Shown: positions 9,167 to 18,164, counted from the first letter of the stretch. The stretch: 64,000 nucleotides of DNA from GCA-003244245 sp963822695 (GCA_963822695.1 CAWGJH010000001.1:62001-126000), one strand, 5' to 3'. The notes: generated by a model not told the origin, from the letters alone. Numbers and translations: made by a program.

Positions 9167-9506
9167 CAATGGGAAACTCGCCGGAATATTCAACTCTGCC
9201 GACAGTGCGCTAGATCTATTCTCCCGCACCAAAGACCTTTGTCTTGTCTGGACAGACCCCACAATTTGTGACCAGTCCGATGCTATTGCGACCTAGCGAG
9301 GTACTTCCCTCGTCCGGCGATTCTATGTCGGTACCAGTCCGGCGCAGTCTGACACGAAAATAAGGTAAACGTGCTGGTCAGAAGAGATGACTCAACGCTA
9401 TTTTCCCGCCACCAAAAAGGCGCGCCAAGCGCCCAGTTCACCTGACAAGACATACTGAGAGCCTCGCCGATCTTGTCTCATGAGGATTTCCGCTTTGCGG
9501 TATTCG
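9167..9506. other. Intergenic stretch without a clear gene
   Basis: The stretch between the duplicated fragment and the full-length coiled-coil gene shows no recognisable protein, RNA or IS end. A short palindromic GGCGCGCCAAGCGCC lies near 9418. Confidence 0.4.
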
Positions 9507-10424
9507 TCACGGTTGTGTTTGTTGGTCTTGTTGTTTTTTCGTGCGGGGTGGGTGGTTGTGTTGGGCCTTTGGTGTCGTAGCGGGTTTGGTTTGGGTGGGG
9601 TGGCTGGCCTGTTGGATCGTGGCAAGTATTGTTGCGATTTGGTCGGTGTATTGCTTAGCTAGCGTGGCGCGTTCGTCTTGGGCTTGGTGCCGGAGGGTGT
9701 CTAGGTCGTGGCGGTGGTCGTCGCGTTGTTGTTCTAGTTGCTGTTGTAATGATTGGATTGTGGCGCGGTCGTGTTGCGTGGCTTGGTGTGCGGATTCTTT
9801 TTCTGCCTCGGCGCGATCCCTGGCGCTGAGTGCGTCGGCGAGTTTAACCTGCATCTGTTGGACCTCGTGTAAAGCGTGTTTGGCTGCTTCATCAGCCTGT
9901 GCGCGCTGTTCTGCTTCGTGGGCGACTTGTTTACGGGCGTTGCTGGCAACGTGTTCAGCGGCAGCTTGAGCGCTGTGCGCTTGGGCTATCTGGATGGCTG
10001 CCTCGCGTTGCTTTTGCTCCACTTCGTAGCTGGCAGCATCAGGATCAGAGACGGTCCGCACGACCTCGATGGCACGGTTGAGGATCGTAACCAGTCGTGT
10101 GCTGGACTCCTCGAACCGAGCTAGCAAGGCTCCGAGGGAAACTCGGCCATCGGTCACCGGATGCTCAGGCACCGCCTGGTCAACCTGGACCGCTCCCGGT
10201 TGGTTGCTGTCGTGGCCGCGATCGGCGGCAAGTTCATACCGGCGGCGCGCGGCAAACGCTTTCCCACGGGTGTGCTCGGGATCATCGCAATACAGGGGGC
10301 GTCTACCTTTAACAGGTTTACCGTGCGCGGCGACCGGGCGGCCACATTGCTGACCATGGGGACCCGTAGGGAATACGCATTCCTCCGCGTGGTCCCCAGT
10401 TTTCATATCACCGTTGTAGTTCAT
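9507..10424 (-). CDS. KfrA-like coiled-coil protein with N-terminal Cys/His motif
   Basis: 305 residues. The N-terminus carries C-x9-C (CVFPTGPHGQQC) and later PLYCDDPEHTRGKAFAARRR, a possible zinc-binding nucleic-acid module. From about residue 90 to 270 the protein is a long Ala/Glu/Gln-rich coiled coil, and the tail is basic and Pro/Thr-rich. This layout is typical of plasmid or integrative-element proteins of the KfrA type (DNA-binding head, coiled-coil stalk); the assignment is by architecture. ATG at 10424 or 10406 could be the start. A perfect 15-bp inverted repeat sits just upstream, consistent with autoregulation. Confidence 0.65.
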   Translation of the reverse strand: MNYNGDMKTGDHAEECVFPTGPHGQQCGRPVAAHGKPVKGRRPLYCDDPEHTRGKAFAARRRYELAADRGHDSNQPGAVQVDQAVPEHPVTDGRVSLGALLARFEESSTRLVTILNRAIEVVRTVSDPDAASYEVEQKQREAAIQIAQAHSAQAAAEHVASNARKQVAHEAEQRAQADEAAKHALHEVQQMQVKLADALSARDRAEAEKESAHQATQHDRATIQSLQQQLEQQRDDHRHDLDTLRHQAQDERATLAKQYTDQIATILATIQQASHPTQTKPATTPKAQHNHPPRTKKQQDQQTQP

Positions 10425-10443
10425 GCATTAACGTTAACATAAC

Positions 10444-10475
10444 TTGAAACGTTTTATATCTATAAAACGTTTCAA
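10444..10475. promoter_or_regulatory. Perfect 15-bp inverted repeat (putative operator)
   Basis: TTGAAACGTTTTATA (10444-10458), a 2-base spacer, then TATAAAACGTTTCAA (10461-10475). It lies 20 bp upstream of the coiled-coil gene start and 20 bp past the integrase stop. Its AT-rich character and position suggest an autoregulatory operator. A terminator is less likely because there is almost no loop; an integrase arm site is also possible. Confidence 0.5.
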
Positions 10476-10495
10476 ACGTTATAGGTGTTGGAACT

Positions 10496-11833
10496 TTAAG
10501 AGCGGTTGCGGATGTTGGACAGGGCGGTAAGTGCGGTCTCATCAGCGGTGGGGAGGGTGTGGAGGTAGCGTTCGGTTGTGGTGATGCTGCCATGCCCCAT
10601 CCTTTCTTTGACGACTTGAAGGTCTGCTCCTCCGGCGAGCAGCCATGAGGCGTGTGCGTGGCGTAGATCGTGAACGCGTACACCCCTTTCTAAACCGGCT
10701 TTTTTGACTGCGGGGTTCCATATGTAGTTTCGGAAATGGTCGTTGGGGATGTGTCCGTCGGTGTCCAGTATTCGGGGTGTGCGGGGGTTGTCTTTGCCTT
10801 GTGCCCGTCGTTGTGCTCGGTAGAGGGCGCACGCGGCTCGGCAGTGCTCACACCGGCATTTGCCCGCTCCGTAGCCGCTGGTGGTGCCGTGTTTGTATTG
10901 TCGGCCATTGTCGTTGGGTGGGGTCAGCCTGAGGTCATCGGGATTGGGAGGGGTAACGCGAACGGTTGGCTTCGTGTTCTCTTGATTGCGGATGGCGAAC
11001 AGGAGGTCGTCACGGCCCAGGTGCAGGGTGTCGCGGTGCACTTGGAGCTTGTGAACGATTTGGGCGCTGAGCTTCATCTGTCGGTGTTTTTTGTTTTTGG
11101 GATATTCTTTGACTAAAAATCGCTCGCCCTGTGGGTGGAATTTTCGATCGAGCTCCACGACGGCTCGACTGACTGTGAGAATGTGGGTGTGAAAGTTGAG
11201 GTCTTTGACCCGAAGCTCGGTCAGCTCGCCCCACCGTAGGCCGCTTTCAATATCGGTTTCTACCAGGAGTTGGGCTTCGGCGTCGGGGAGCGCTTGATAG
11301 ATCATGTCGAACTGTTCCGGGGTGATGATCGGGTAAGATTTGACGGGCACGGTCGGGGTTTTGACGCCCTTGCACGGGTGTATGAAGACCACCTGATCAT
11401 TGAGCGCGGTCGTGAAGATCACACTGAGGATCATATGGTTCTTCTTGATCGTCGCGGGGGTCACGGCCCGGTCCTGGAGGCTGGTGATCCACTCCCGGAC
11501 ATGCTCGGGCATGATGTCGCTCATCTGCATGGAGCCGAACTCGGGAATGATGTGCTTGCGGAGGGAGTATGTGTAGCCTTCGCGGGTGGAGGGCTCCATC
11601 ACGTGGTGGGGTAGCCAGGTGTCCTCCACGTAGCGGGTAAAGATCATCCGTCCCCGCGCGGGGTCGCCCACTCGCCCCTCAGCGATCTTGACTTCCATTG
11701 TCCGCCAGGCGTTGTCCGCCATCCGCTTGGTGCCGAATGTGCCCGCCGAGCGCACCCGTCCTTTGCGGTCTCGGTAGATGGCCATGTACCGCACCGTGCC
11801 CTCATGATCGATGCGCTTTCGTGCGAATCCCAT
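10496..11833 (-). CDS. Tyrosine recombinase (integrase) with Cys-rich insert
   Basis: 445 residues. An N-terminal SAM-like core-binding domain (YTYSLRKHIIPEFGSMQMSDI) precedes a catalytic domain with the first Arg in ESGLRWGEL, the HxxR box in RVHDLRHAHASWLL and the final His/Tyr in MGHGSITTTERYLH. Between them lies an unusual insert, HGTTSGYGAGKCRCEHCRAA followed by a basic helix, a Cys-rich mini-module seen in some actinobacterial proteins. The ATG at 11833 is preceded by AGAGGAG at eight bases, preferred to upstream starts. It presumably mobilised an integrative element; a tRNA 3'-end copy lies 180 bp upstream. Confidence 0.92.
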   Translation of the reverse strand: MGFARKRIDHEGTVRYMAIYRDRKGRVRSAGTFGTKRMADNAWRTMEVKIAEGRVGDPARGRMIFTRYVEDTWLPHHVMEPSTREGYTYSLRKHIIPEFGSMQMSDIMPEHVREWITSLQDRAVTPATIKKNHMILSVIFTTALNDQVVFIHPCKGVKTPTVPVKSYPIITPEQFDMIYQALPDAEAQLLVETDIESGLRWGELTELRVKDLNFHTHILTVSRAVVELDRKFHPQGERFLVKEYPKNKKHRQMKLSAQIVHKLQVHRDTLHLGRDDLLFAIRNQENTKPTVRVTPPNPDDLRLTPPNDNGRQYKHGTTSGYGAGKCRCEHCRAACALYRAQRRAQGKDNPRTPRILDTDGHIPNDHFRNYIWNPAVKKAGLERGVRVHDLRHAHASWLLAGGADLQVVKERMGHGSITTTERYLHTLPTADETALTALSNIRNRS

Positions 11834-12012
11834 ACTGGTTACTCCTCTCGGATGATCATTTGTCATCAGGTTGTCATCAACACCGTGCGTCAGCGGGGAC
11901 CACCCACTGGTGCGGCGTGGAACGCTGGCAGGCGCTCTACCTGCGATAATACCCCAAAAAAGAGACTCGCGGACAGCTCGCGGCACGCCAGAAGGACGGC
12001 GATTAGGCCCTC

Positions 12013-12057
12013 ATAACCCAGAGGTCGCGGGTTCGAATCCCGCCCCCGCTACCAGGG
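12013..12057 (+). repeat. att site: 3' end of an initiator tRNA-like gene, copy 1
   Basis: The sequence holds the 3' side of an anticodon stem-loop with CAT anticodon (the C precedes the repeat), a T-arm GCGGGTTCGAATCCCGC and an acceptor end ending TACCA. The 5' half of the tRNA is absent. A second copy with one mismatch lies at 19929-19973. Integrases of this type recombine at tRNA 3' ends, so this is most likely an attachment site. Confidence 0.8.
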
Positions 12058-12059
12058 AA

Positions 12060-12098
12060 AACAGGTCCGGTTCCGTAAGGGATCGGGCCTGTTTTGTA
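12060..12098 (+). terminator. Hairpin after att copy 1
   Basis: AACAGGTCC pairs with the downstream GGGCCTGTT (with one G-T), followed by a short T run. It sits directly after the tRNA 3' end, the position of a tRNA terminator carried along with the attachment site. Confidence 0.5.
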
Positions 12099-12136
12099 TT
12101 CAGAGGTAACGGATTCGGTAACGGAGCCTCCGCGTT

Positions 12137-12780
12137 TCATCTCTTCTCACCAGTGTCAACGCCTGGCAGGCCGGCGAGGATGACCGACGCGAGTGCGTGA
12201 GCTACCTCACGGTCAGCTTCCAGGTCGCCATGCATGTAGGTCTCCATCGTGAAGCTCACCGACGCGTGCCCGACCCGTTGGCTCAGCGCCTTGGTATCGA
12301 CCCGCGCCAGCCGACCGGCGGTCGCGTAGCTGTGCCGCACGTCGTGCAGCCGGATGCGGGGGAGGCCAGCGGCATCAGCTAGCCGGTTGAAACGGGCGGT
12401 CATCGTGTCTGGGTGCGGCGGCCGGCCATCCTCCCAGCAGAACAACAGCCCGTGATCCTGGTAGTGCTCACCGGCGACAGCGCGCTCGGCATCGAGCATG
12501 GTCACATGGGAGCGCAGCACGCCGAGCGTGTACGGATCCAGCGCGATGGTGCGCCGACTGTCGTCAGACTTACCATCCTCCTCGACCACCTTGCCGTCGA
12601 TGACGACCCGGGTTGAGCCGACGGTGAGAGTGCTGGCGTCGAAGTCGAGCCCGTCGCGGTGCACCCCGGCCAGCTCGCTGCGCCGCATCCCGGTCGTCGC
12701 TTCCAAGACCCACAGCGCAAAGAACCGATCGCCGCGAGCCTCCAGCAGGAATGTCGTGAGCTGGGTGGGTATCGTGGTCA
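12137..12780 (-). pseudogene. Tyrosine integrase, only the catalytic half remains
   Basis: Minus strand. The frame contains the catalytic Arg (TTGMRRSELAGV), HxxR (LHDVRHSYAT) and the C-terminal VGHASVSFTMETYMH, all in order, so the active-site half is intact. Upstream, recognisable sequence (TFLLEARGDRFFALWVLEA) extends about 70 bases before a TAG, and the core-binding domain is missing. The stop lies about 80 bp from att copy 1, as expected for an integrase next to its own site. It was probably the integrase of the 12013-19973 island. Confidence 0.8.
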
Positions 12781-12802
12781 GCTATCGAGCGCAAATACCA
12801 GC

Positions 12803-13018
12803 TCACCGGGCACCCGTCAGGATCTTCTCAGCCAGGGACACCATCTCGACCTTGGACAGCCGCACCCCCGGTGTACCCAGGCCGTGAATCGCCCACGAGC
12901 CACCTGCTTCGTGGATCACCAGCAGGGTGCAGTTGCTGTCGTCGTCGGTGCAGCGGCCCTGGGCCGTCAGTCGGCCACGCTCGCGGTGCGAGTCCAGCGT
13001 GTCGGGTACGTCGATCAT
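12803..13018 (-). CDS. Small hypothetical protein
   Basis: 71 residues, soluble, with CTDDDSNCTLLVIHEAGGSWAIHG and a C-terminal VRLSKVEMVSLAEKIL helix. Such short proteins accompany XRE-type regulators in actinobacterial islands, and this one lies downstream of the frameshifted XRE gene in the same direction. No ribosome-binding site is obvious at the ATG. Function unknown. Confidence 0.6.
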   Translation of the reverse strand: MIDVPDTLDSHRERGRLTAQGRCTDDDSNCTLLVIHEAGGSWAIHGLGTPGVRLSKVEMVSLAEKILTGAR

Positions 13019-13081
13019 AGGTAGTGAGAGTGGCGGATCGGCAAGGGCCGGTATTTGCAGGATGCTAAGTACTCGAGTGGG

Positions 13082-14279
13082 CTACACCGTCAGTCCGGCG
13101 CGGTAGGCCATTCCGCGCAACTCCCGGCCTACCGAGTTCTTCCGCGACCGTTGCGCGAGCTCCACGATCGTGTCGCGTGCGATCGGGTTCCGGTACACCC
13201 GGTTAGGGAAGATTTCCTCGGCGGTGAGAAGCGCCGCGACCGCTTCCTCCCGTCGGCGAGGTAGTTGGGACAACGCACGGGCATAGTCCACCCAGTACGT
13301 TGCCTGACGGGTGAGGTGTGGGTGCCGCTCGGGGTGTACGCCTGCGGCGATGCTCGCGGCCCGGTCCGGTTCGTCGGTCTCCAGTGCGAGTGTCATCCGC
13401 TCTATGTCCACGTTTGTCGGTCCAAACCCGAACCCCAGTGGTTCGTCGCCGAGTTCCCCGAACCGTTCGGCGAGTTCGGCGGCTTCAGCCAGTGGGGTCT
13501 CGACGTCATGGGCGGGGGAGCCCGCTGTGGCGAGTACGGAGTGGGCCATCGTTAGCGCGCCCAGCAAGCCGGCTGTGTGCACCGTGGTGGCGGGGTGTCT
13601 GATCGAGTCCAGTTCGGCTTGTGCTAGATCGACCATCCCACCGGCGAGGAGCGTAGTGATGGCACCGAACGCGGCGACCGCGAGTGTGGTGTCCTGGCCG
13701 TGTTCGGCTGCGAGGGTTCGGGCTCGCATTGCGGCGTGCGACCGGAGATCCTGAGGGGCTCCGGCGTCTCTGAGCCACAATCGGGTGACGTCCACGTGCA
13801 GGATCACGGCTAGCGGGAGGAGTTCGGCTACCTCCTGGCCGGCGTCGATTGAGGTGTGCAGGTCGCGGATGATGTCGGGCAGACCCGTCGCGACGTCGGC
13901 GAACCGGCACTGGCGGCGTGCCTGCTGTAGCTTGCTCACCCGGTCGCGCAGTACTGAGGCGGGGAGGACAAGGCCGGCTGGCCTGCCGAGGTCAACGGCG
14001 GTCAGGGCGCGACGTACCTTCTCGGTTGTTGAGTCGGTGTGTCCGTTGCCGGGGGCTGGTGTGGGGATCTTTGTCAGTTCGGAGGGAGCGATCTCCAACG
14101 CATCAGCCAGTGCCATGATCAACGAGAGCCCGACTCAACGGGCGTTTCCCGCGTTCCAACTGCGACAGGTAGGGCGCGCTGATCCCGGCCCGCCCGGCGA
14201 TCACCTCCTGCGACTTGCCCCGAGACTTGCGGATCTGCCGGACCCGCCAGCCGATCGTGCGTGCTTCCTCAGCGTCCAT
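13082..14279 (-). pseudogene. XRE-family regulator split by a frameshift
   Basis: The HTH half starts at the ATG at 14279 (DAEEARTIGWRVRQIRKSRG, then GISAPYLSQLERGKRPL) and runs out of frame near 14140. The body resumes in another frame (LIMALADALEIAPSELTK) and continues to 13082 as a helical repeat domain rich in Ala/Leu, like the tetratricopeptide-type sensor domain of many actinobacterial XRE proteins. A single-base indel in the segment coding for the HTH/body junction accounts for the break. A homologue would be about 400 residues. Confidence 0.8.
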
Positions 14280-14776
14280 ATCCACAACGGTACGTGCACA
14301 TCCGCTAGCCCATGATGGGTAGGGACCAAACCTCTTCGGGCGGCTGATCGCCCCCGAATCCCCCCGCGTCGTTGCCGAATTTGGCTCTATGGGATCTGCG
14401 CGCCGCCTGCGGCGGCGCGGACGTGGCTGAGTCGCCGCCCGACTCGCCTGCCCGCCGGGGCCGATCCCGCACGCTGCGCGCGGCCTGCGGTCGTGCTCGC
14501 GCGGGTCGGCCCCGGCGGGCGCAGCAGCCGAGCGGAAGCCATAACCGCCGCAGACGATGTCATCCTCGACTCCGAGCCGTGCAGGCCAGCCCCTCACACG
14601 TCCACGGGATCGTCCACGTCGCGCCATCGATGTCAAAGGCCGCTGCGCGCCGCACGCGGTGGCCTACGGCCAGCCTGGACATCGCCGCCGCGACGAGATC
14701 AGCGGCCAGGACGAGGGGACGGCCGGGAGTAGGTGCGTGCCAGCGGCACATTAGATGCCGGAGACCCAGCGCGGCG
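14280..14776. other. GC-rich gap with one possible small minus-strand gene
   Basis: A minus-strand frame at 14560-14751 (63 residues) reads AADLVAAAMSRLAVGHRVRR, then AAFDIDGATWTIPWTCEGLA, with high third-position GC. It may be a genuine small protein or the end of a broken one, but no ribosome-binding site precedes it and no family is recognised. The rest of the gap shows nothing. Confidence 0.35.
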
Positions 14777-16351
14777 TCAGGGAGTCACGGGAGTCACGAA
14801 GTCCTTCCACTTCTCACGCTCGGGGGCGCGGGGGTTGTCGACGATCGTGATCTTCTCCGCCGCCTCAAACGTCTGGACCGGACGGGTGGTCGTGTCGTAG
14901 CGAGTCCAGCCGGGGTCGCCGGACTTGACGAACTCCACCCATGCCGCATGCATCGCCGTAGCGAGGCCCTGGGGTGGGGTCGGACCAGTGATCGAGTGGG
15001 CCGTGCTGAGTGTGTCGAACATGAAACCGAGCTCCAGCGCGTGGCAGGCACCGAGCTCGGGGAAGAGCTGGTTCGGTGCTTTGCGGGGCGAGCGCCAGGC
15101 GAACTCGTACATGTGGGTGGTCGCGGGCGCGGCCGTCCGCGCTTCGGCGACGCGGCAGGCGGGAATGCGGAAGAAGAAGTCGGAGGCGATCGCGGAGAAG
15201 ATACCCGCGGCCTTGTCGTCCGGCAGCTTGCTTTTGTAGAAGTCGTAGACACCGGGGACCCCCGAATCTATCCCGTACGGCTTCAGCTTGTTTTTGTAAA
15301 ACTCCTCCCCAAGGAGAAACGCACCGGCGATCGGGGCCAGGAAGAGCCGGTACTCCTCGGTGTTGGTGCCGGTGAGGACCGGCACGTTCTCGCCGGCACC
15401 GGCGGCGATGGCGTCGATCGGGCGCTGGGTGAGCAGCTCGCCGTCGATGACCGGGAGGAAGGCCATGCCGCTCATGACCGTGGACTCGCCCCACTTGACT
15501 TTGTCCGGCGTCGCGGCGACCTCGTTCGAGATGGCGTCCTGAACGGTTAGGATGTCGTTGAGCTCAAGCTTGGCGAACGCCTCCGCCGTAGGCTGCTCGA
15601 CCTTGAGCAGCTTCGCCAGTTCCTTGGTAACCAGCGCCGCGTCTTCTGCGGTCTGGGCGCAGTGCCCGGCGCCGCTCTGCATGATCGCCCTGTGGAAGAG
15701 TCCGGGGCGGTCGAGGGACAGCAGCGTGGTCACGCTCATCGCGCCGGCGGACTCGCCGGCGATGGTGACGTGGGTGGGATCGCCGCCGAACGCCGCGATG
15801 TTCTCCTGGACCCACTGGAGCGCGAAGAGCTGGTCGAGCAGGCCCCGGTTCGGCGGGGCGCCGGGCAGGTCGGCGAAGCCTTCCACGCCCAAGCGGTAGT
15901 TGATCGACACGCAGACTACGCCATCACGTGCGAACGCTGACCCGTTATAGGTCCTCACCGCGTTCGAGCCGGTGCGGAACGCGCCGCCGTGGATCCACAC
16001 TATGACGGGCAGTCCCGAATCGCCGACATCCGACGTCCATATATTGAGGTTGAGGCAATCGTTGCCGGGAATAACCGGCTCGTCGATGATCTCGCTGAAC
16101 GGGTAGGAGACGGGGACCTGGGGGGCGGTCGGCCCGTATGTAACTGTGTCCCGCACGCCGTCCCACGACGCGGGGACAGGCGCTTGGAACCGGTTGTCCC
16201 CGAAGGGCGGGGCGGCGTACGGGATGCCGAGGAAGCAGGAGATTTCACCCTCCTTGATCCCCCTGACCTTGCCGCCGCTCGTCTCGACCTCGTCCGTCCG
16301 GGCCTCGTCGAGGGTATCCATCGACGACGGGACACTAAATGCAAATGTCAT
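14777..16351 (-). CDS. Type-B carboxylesterase (para-nitrobenzyl esterase family)
   Basis: 524 residues, no signal peptide. An alpha/beta-hydrolase hydrolysing ester bonds. Visible features: early GIPYAAPPFGDNRF, the oxyanion loop WIHGGAF, the nucleophile elbow GESAGA (Ser), the catalytic acid in TGTNTEEYRLF and the His in GACHALELGFMF. Length is normal for the family. The ATG at 16351 has AGGAG eight bases upstream; the GTG three codons earlier overlaps that site. A 19-bp inverted repeat about 30 bases upstream may be its operator. It lies alone inside the tRNA-flanked island. Confidence 0.93.
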   Translation of the reverse strand: MTFAFSVPSSMDTLDEARTDEVETSGGKVRGIKEGEISCFLGIPYAAPPFGDNRFQAPVPASWDGVRDTVTYGPTAPQVPVSYPFSEIIDEPVIPGNDCLNLNIWTSDVGDSGLPVIVWIHGGAFRTGSNAVRTYNGSAFARDGVVCVSINYRLGVEGFADLPGAPPNRGLLDQLFALQWVQENIAAFGGDPTHVTIAGESAGAMSVTTLLSLDRPGLFHRAIMQSGAGHCAQTAEDAALVTKELAKLLKVEQPTAEAFAKLELNDILTVQDAISNEVAATPDKVKWGESTVMSGMAFLPVIDGELLTQRPIDAIAAGAGENVPVLTGTNTEEYRLFLAPIAGAFLLGEEFYKNKLKPYGIDSGVPGVYDFYKSKLPDDKAAGIFSAIASDFFFRIPACRVAEARTAAPATTHMYEFAWRSPRKAPNQLFPELGACHALELGFMFDTLSTAHSITGPTPPQGLATAMHAAWVEFVKSGDPGWTRYDTTTRPVQTFEAAEKITIVDNPRAPEREKWKDFVTPVTP

Positions 16352-16380
16352 GCACGCCACTCCTCTTCACAAACGCTGCC

Positions 16381-16399
16381 GTGGTCTCGGTGAGACCAC
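16381..16399. promoter_or_regulatory. Inverted repeat upstream of the esterase gene (putative operator)
   Basis: GTGGTCTC, spacer GGT, GAGACCAC: perfect 8-bp arms 30 bp upstream of the esterase start codon. The position suits a repressor site. No regulator gene is adjacent within the island apart from the broken XRE gene. Confidence 0.45.
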
Positions 16400-16743
16400 G
16401 CGATAATCATACCTTCGGTCTCGGATGGAAGTCTGCGGTTGTTGCTGTGACCGCACGGACGCGAAAATCTGGGGACTGTAAAGTTGCCTAAACTCGACCC
16501 TGCGGTTAATTTTCCCCGGACGGTTCATTTACCATGGATGAGTGGCTTCGACTCCATATCTACCCTTGAGGAAGGATCTACATAAGTCAACCGTCGAACC
16601 AAAATTTCTCCGTTCAGGTGATACCGTGGGACGCGATCCTCGTAATCTCCTGACAGCCTCGCCTTGATCATTCGCCTTGATCGGTGGCTGGTTTGGGACG
16701 GGCACTGGGCCCGTTAAGGATCTTGATTTCACCGCGGTAGTGG
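16400..16743. other. Intergenic stretch, no gene seen
   Basis: The gap between the lectin stop and the esterase promoter region shows no convincing frame, repeat or RNA element. It must hold the end of the lectin transcript and the start of the esterase transcript, both on the minus strand. Confidence 0.4.
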
Positions 16744-17103
16744 CTATCTCGACTTCCAGGAGAATTGGACGACGATGTCGTTGAAATCGCTGTCATCCCC
16801 GTTTTCACCCACCGCAATCGCGAAGCCCGACGATCCGATCATATAAGGGCCACCGGTATTGGTTTGGGAGCCGACCCAGCTCTCACCGCCGTTATCATAC
16901 TCCAGCATAACCTGAACATTTCCTGAACCGGAATTAGTTGAGTCACGTCCGATGAGGTTTCGTTCGCCGCTACCCGTGAACGGTCCGGACGTGTTACCGT
17001 CAATGACAATGGTCGCCCGTTGAGTGCGCGGAGCATTGGTGGTCACGCTCACGTCAACCGGCACATTGGGAAAGATGCTCACAGTGGCGCTTCCCTCGGC
17101 CAT
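16744..17103 (-). CDS. LecB-like calcium-mediated lectin
   Basis: 119 residues, all one beta-sandwich lectin domain. The C-terminal calcium-binding loop GENGDDSDFNDIVVQFSW closely follows the pattern of Pseudomonas LecB (GxEDGTDNDYNDxVVxxxW): the acidic/Asn ligands E100, D104, D106, N108 and D109 are all retained. The upstream strands (ATIVIDGNTSGPFTGSGERNLIG, NVQVMLEYDNGG) also fit. LecB-type lectins bind fucose or mannose through two calcium ions. The C-terminus here ends SWKSR rather than in the Gly that completes the site across the LecB dimer. The ATG at 17103 follows AAGGAG at eight bases. No signal peptide. Confidence 0.85.
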   Translation of the reverse strand: MAEGSATVSIFPNVPVDVSVTTNAPRTQRATIVIDGNTSGPFTGSGERNLIGRDSTNSGSGNVQVMLEYDNGGESWVGSQTNTGGPYMIGSSGFAIAVGENGDDSDFNDIVVQFSWKSR

Positions 17104-17475
17104 GATGTTCACTCCTTGCTTTTGTTGGACATCGGCACGCCGAGGTCGAAGAATAACCCGAGCGGAGAATGCCCCAAAACAACCCCCGACGTTTTGCCGC
17201 CCTTGGTAAGGGTGGTCCTTTGAAAGCCTGTCAGAGCGTGATATGGACCGTCAACCGCTAGGCGAGTGAACGCGGATGAACAGCGGACCAACCCCATCGT
17301 CACGCTCGACATCCCGACCGAATGAGTCGCCGGTGGCCAGAACTACAAGGCCGGACACCCACCCCACACTGTCTGTCCAAACACCGGGATCGTCCCCAAG
17401 GCGAGGCGAGTCTGAAAGTGGCCGGTCGCCAACTGCGGGTATCCCGTCGCACGGCACCGAAGGCGTAGCAGACCA

Positions 17476-17610
17476 GGGGCAGGGGTCCATGTCGTTCAGC
17501 AGCCGGATGCTCCATATGGACCCCTGCCCCCGGCCCGCTCCGAGGCAAGCTCGCCAACGCGACGGGATACCCGCTTCGCCCCCTCCTGTCCTGCGGCAGG
17601 GAGCGACCAC
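17476..17610. repeat. Dispersed hairpin repeat, copy A
   Basis: Perfect arms GGGGCAGGGGTCCAT (17476-17490) and ATGGACCCCTGCCCC (17516-17530), followed by a conserved flank (CAAGCTCGCC, then GACGGGATACCCGCTTC and TCCTGCGGCAGG). Copy B is at 19511-19640 and a hairpin-less partial copy C at about 24496-24560. The flank conservation shows it is a repeated element, not just a terminator. Confidence 0.65.
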
Positions 17611-18015
17611 CCTGTGATCATCTCCACCCTTTACCTATCCGAAACAACCGCCAACCTCCGGCACCGCACGTACCGGCGAGAAGTGTCTGTGCTGGCCGGA
17701 CGAACTGTTCGGTCATGACCGGCACTGTCCAGTAGCGGGTTCTGGTAATCGCTAGGCCGCAGGTTCAAGTGCTGCGCCGACCCGAATCACAAAACTGCGC
17801 AGCCCTAACGGACCGGGCTCAGTCGCGGTCCGGTCGGACGGCCACCAGCAACCGAGTATGCGCCGCCGCAGCCGTCGCGACGAACCAAGCGACCCACGGT
17901 CCGCACGCCGAACCGGACACACCGGGTCCAGCGGAGCACATCGCGGGCGCTCGCCGCCCCGCACCCCGGCAGGCCTCCGGGATCGCCTGACCGGAGCAAC
18001 GCCGCGGACGTGGGT

Positions 18016-18164
18016 GGGCCTTCGTGCTATCCCGACGATCTCCCCAAGGGCTACCACACCGCGTCAAGGGGGCGCGCCCTCCTCCACGCTCCCGATCCCA
18101 CGTCGGGCTCCCTTGACACGGCGCGGTCGGGCTACGCCAGGCCGACGGGATAGCACGAAGGCCC
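18016..18164. repeat. Nested inverted-repeat element of about 150 bp (MITE-like)
   Basis: Outer arms GGGCCTTCGTGCTATCCCG (18016-18034) and its exact complement (18146-18164), 19 bp each. Inside lie a second pair GTCAAGGG (18063-18070) / CCCTTGAC (18110-18117) and a central GGGCGCGCCC. No coding frame is present. Terminal inverted repeats around a short non-coding core fit a miniature transposable element or a structured RNA. Confidence 0.6.

Noticed and set aside
12000..12060. Complete tRNA gene
   Set aside because: Only the anticodon 3' side, T-arm and acceptor 3' strand are present; no D-arm or 5' acceptor strand upstream.
11871..12200. Plus-strand ORF with NPEVAGSNPAPAT
   Set aside because: Translation through the tRNA 3' end at 12013-12057; no real protein.
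17745..17805. tRNA-like sequence with GCAGGTTCAAGTGCTGC
   Set aside because: The T-loop-like part is imperfect and no cloverleaf can be built; at best an old att relic.
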